The notes beneath the pieces are model-generated. The model did not search any database. It worked only from the letters and a program-made list of their open reading frames with translations, and was not told the DNA's origin. This document shows, in pieces, positions 62,501 to 64,000 of a DNA stretch of 64,000 nucleotides (positions are counted from its first letter, which is position 1; every line of letters starts with the position of its first letter). Origin of the DNA: Pempheris klunzingeri (taxonomy: Eukaryota > Chordata > Actinopteri > Acropomatiformes > Pempheridae); assembly GCF_042242105.1 (NCBI RefSeq), contig NC_092020.1:14325288-14389287 (forward strand), read 5' to 3'. Both the position numbers and the translations under genes were made by a program.

Positions 62501-63975
62501 CAAAGCAAAACCACATCTTAGCCAATTGACAAAATATTAAACACAACCCAGAAACAAATCTTCCTTCAGACTCGGATGTGATGTGCATGTCTGTACTGAC
62601 CATGAGTGGTGACAATAAACCTCTCCTCTCCACAGATTGTGGACTCTGGCATCTCTAAACAAGCCCTGAGTGAGATTGAAGCCAGACACAAAGACATTGT
62701 CCGTCTGGAGAGTAGCATCAAGGAGCTGCACGATATGTTTGTAGACATCGCCATGCTGGTGGAGAGCCAGGTACAGTCCTCTGCATCCACCTGGCCATCA
62801 TTTCATCTCATCTACTTTATTCATTTATTCACTCTTTGCATTCATTCTTAACCTTTTCCCATGGCTTTCCAAACCTGACAGTATCCGACTCATTTTCTCC
62901 TGTTTTTCCCCTCTACCTGTCTCCACTGTGGTCTGACTATCAATCCACATCTGTCTCTGTTTCCTCTTTTCCAGCTCCCTGCCTTTCTTATACCTCTCTT
63001 TACTCTCCTCTGCCACCTCCATCTCATCACCCAACACCGATGGAAGCAACATGAACGCATTTAGTAAGATGCACGAGTGAAGCTCCATTGTACACTCCAG
63101 AGCAGATTCACACTAGAATGAATACAGAAACACATTGTTGATCACTCAGTCACTGTATGTATACATGTACAGAAGTCTAATCACACATTTCTTGCTGCTT
63201 GCACCATGCTTTCTGAGGGAAAAGCTTGTTTGAGGTAAGGGCCACACTCCTGCTGTTTGTTGTGTGATTAGCATAGATCTGACTGTGACTCCTTGTGGAA
63301 TAATTACTGAGGCTGTAAGACCTTCAGTTGAATTAATGGCACAAGTTTTGACTTTATAATCACCAAGACTTCAAAATATTGGTCTGTGAATTTCTATTGC
63401 ATCTGAAACCAGATATATTAAAGCCAGTGCACTATACTTTCCCTCTGTGCATTGCTCTGTATGTTAATGATTGTTGTTGTTTTTTCTTTTTTTAGGGTGA
63501 TATAGTAGACAACATAGAGCAGAATGTATCCAAGTCAGAGGACCACATAACGGTAGCGAAGGAACAGACCAAAAAAGCTGTAAGGTACCAGACCAAAGCA
63601 CGCAAGGTAATGTAATTTAGCCAAATGCTGCAACAGTCTGCTTGTGACTTCTTCCTGTTTTTCTTCCTTCCTAAACACATTATGCTTTTTGCACAGTGTG
63701 ACACATTTGAACTACACCATTTGCATACAGATCACAGTCCCTCAGCCTGCAGACACATTGCCAAACACACACACTCATCTGTTGCTCTCTGTGTGCTTCA
63801 CTCTTCGTTTCTCTCTCTTTCGCTGTTGTTTTATTTTCTCGCGTTGCACCGTGCCCCATGTTAGGGTGGGATGATTGAAAGGATTGAGAGCAACATGGAC
63901 CAGTCAGTGGGCTTTGTGGAGCGGGCTGTAGCAGACACTAAGAAAGCTGCAAAGTTCCAGCAGGAGGCTCGCCGT
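53512..63975 (+). CDS. stx3: Syntaxin 3, Qa-SNARE of the plasma membrane (3' partial)
   Basis: Syntaxin 3 pairs with SNAP-23/25 and VAMPs to fuse vesicles at apical membranes and retinal ribbon synapses. Shared exons: 53512-53541, 59755-59829, 59939-60038, 60514-60588, 60754-60824, 61430-61538, 61638-61711, 62636-62770, giving 223 residues, then alternative exons 63496-63606 and 63865-63975. The membrane-anchor exon lies beyond the right edge. Seen: N-peptide [10 protein letters not shown] as in human STX3; Habc helices (FMDEFF through NKLK); [33 protein letters not shown]; and the SNARE helix from about residue 185 with zero-layer Gln223 as the last shared residue. STX3 is favoured over STX1/STX2 by [25 protein letters not shown] and [10 protein letters not shown]. 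Intron 1 is about 6.2 kb. The gene span is given to the end of the second alternative exon; one transcript should use only one of the two. Confidence 0.96.
54140..54400. repeat. Dispersed repeat family A, variant, in stx3 intron 1
   Basis: Blocks 'agagctgaaaattagtcaattattcaact', 'ctggtcccacacatgtgaggatctgctgtttttcctctgttttgta' and 'gaattgaaaatctttggggtttggag' are typical of the common percomorph repeat. Confidence 0.6.
55590..55890. repeat. Dispersed repeat family A in stx3 intron 1
   Basis: Starts 'gggctacaactaacaattatttatatta' and ends near 'gacttattgactaatgaactgcagctct', with 'tttcctaaagcccaagatg' and 'caaagatatttactgaaatta' inside. Diverged from the copy at 39820. Confidence 0.6.
57500..57780. 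repeat. Dispersed repeat family A in stx3 intron 1
   Basis: Includes 'actgattgttttctcaatcaatcatttc', 'atatctgagaagctggag', 'taatcaattatcaaatagatggctgtcaaccgactgcttcattaatggactaattgttgcacctcc'-type ends. Boundaries are approximate. Confidence 0.5.
58820..59100 (+). repeat. Dispersed teleost repeat, family D, well preserved
   Basis: Contains 'gagtgagaagattgataccactctcatgcctgaacggtaaatatgaag', 'cttagcttagcatgaatag', 'aaaggtaacaaaatccaccagcac', 'aactaacagcttatatctttgtttaatt' and 'cttcctggagtctc' in the canonical order. It is the most complete of the three family D copies. Confidence 0.7.
61712..62635 (+). other. stx3: stx3 intron 7
   Basis: 0.9 kb with no recognisable exon; short reading frames here match nothing I know. 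Confidence 0.5.
62771..63495 (+). other. stx3: stx3 intron 8, upstream of the alternative exon pair
   Basis: 725 bases between the last shared exon and the first alternative exon. I see no third copy of the 111-nt exon in it. The pyrimidine-rich segment at 62880-63020 could hold splicing-regulator sites, but this is inference. Confidence 0.5.
63496..63606 (+). other. stx3: stx3 alternative exon 9a (STX3A-like SNARE C-half)
   Basis: 111 nt, 37 codons, phase 0 at both ends, acceptor tttttag and donor GTAATG. It encodes [10 protein letters not shown]...[12 protein letters not shown], resembling the human STX3A segment (GEMLDNIELN...KKAVKYQSQARK) directly after the zero-layer glutamine. Confidence 0.9.
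63865..63975 (+). other. stx3: stx3 alternative exon 9b (STX3B-like SNARE C-half)
   Basis: 111 nt, 37 codons, phase 0 at both ends, acceptor ccatgttag and donor GTGAGT. It encodes [10 protein letters not shown]...[19 protein letters not shown], the same protein segment as exon 9a but closer to syntaxin 1 (ERAV.DTKKA) and to the retinal STX3B isoform. It starts 258 nt after exon 9a. Confidence 0.9.
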
Positions 63976-64000
63976 GTGAGTGACTACAGTTAGGAAGAGC

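Overview
The window is vertebrate nuclear DNA, almost certainly from a percomorph-type teleost fish. It has split genes with GT-AG introns, long (TG)n/(CA)n microsatellites, and many dispersed repeats of kinds I recognise from percomorph genomes. There is no bacterial, viral or CRISPR-like system. I reconstructed eight protein-coding genes exon by exon. In every gene the reading-frame phases agree across all junctions, and seven of the eight proteins are recognisable vertebrate orthologs.

Layout. Positions 1-9590 hold ssrp1 (+), the HMG-box subunit of the histone chaperone FACT, lacking only its 5' exons. Positions 13645-19930 hold p2rx3 (+), an ATP-gated P2X3 channel. Positions 21827-25807 hold an unrecognised 665-residue gene (-) with a candidate PP1-docking RVRF motif. 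Positions 27591-33140 hold rad9a (+), a subunit of the 9-1-1 checkpoint clamp. Positions 33140-41400 hold tbc1d10c (-), a carabin-like Rab GAP with a very large acidic C-terminal exon. Positions 41700-47030 hold ndufs8 (+), the complex I TYKY subunit. Positions 47750-50900 hold ran (+), the nuclear transport GTPase. Positions 53512-63975 hold stx3 (+), a syntaxin 3 plasma-membrane SNARE, cut by the right window edge before its membrane anchor.

How the genes relate. They are not an operon or pathway. Their interest lies in arrangement: the unrecognised gene and rad9a are head to head, rad9a and tbc1d10c are tail to tail with mRNA ends that nearly meet, and tbc1d10c and ndufs8 are head to head. 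Most have human counterparts on 11q12-q13, whereas human RAN lies on 12q24 next to STX2. The ran-stx3 adjacency here therefore looks like a relic of an old RAN-syntaxin linkage.

Most notable observations: (1) stx3 carries two consecutive 111-nt, same-phase exons, both encoding the SNARE half just after the zero-layer glutamine, the architecture of the STX3A/STX3B mutually exclusive splice choice. (2) tbc1d10c is predicted at about 1220 residues against about 446 in human, with two PxIxIT-like calcineurin-docking motifs, a GC-AG intron, a 160-nt CA repeat 19 nt from a splice donor, and a 34-nt homopolymer C run. (3) The unrecognised gene has an RVxF motif and several conserved-looking blocks. 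(4) There are candidate cryptic or micro-exons in ssrp1 and stx3.
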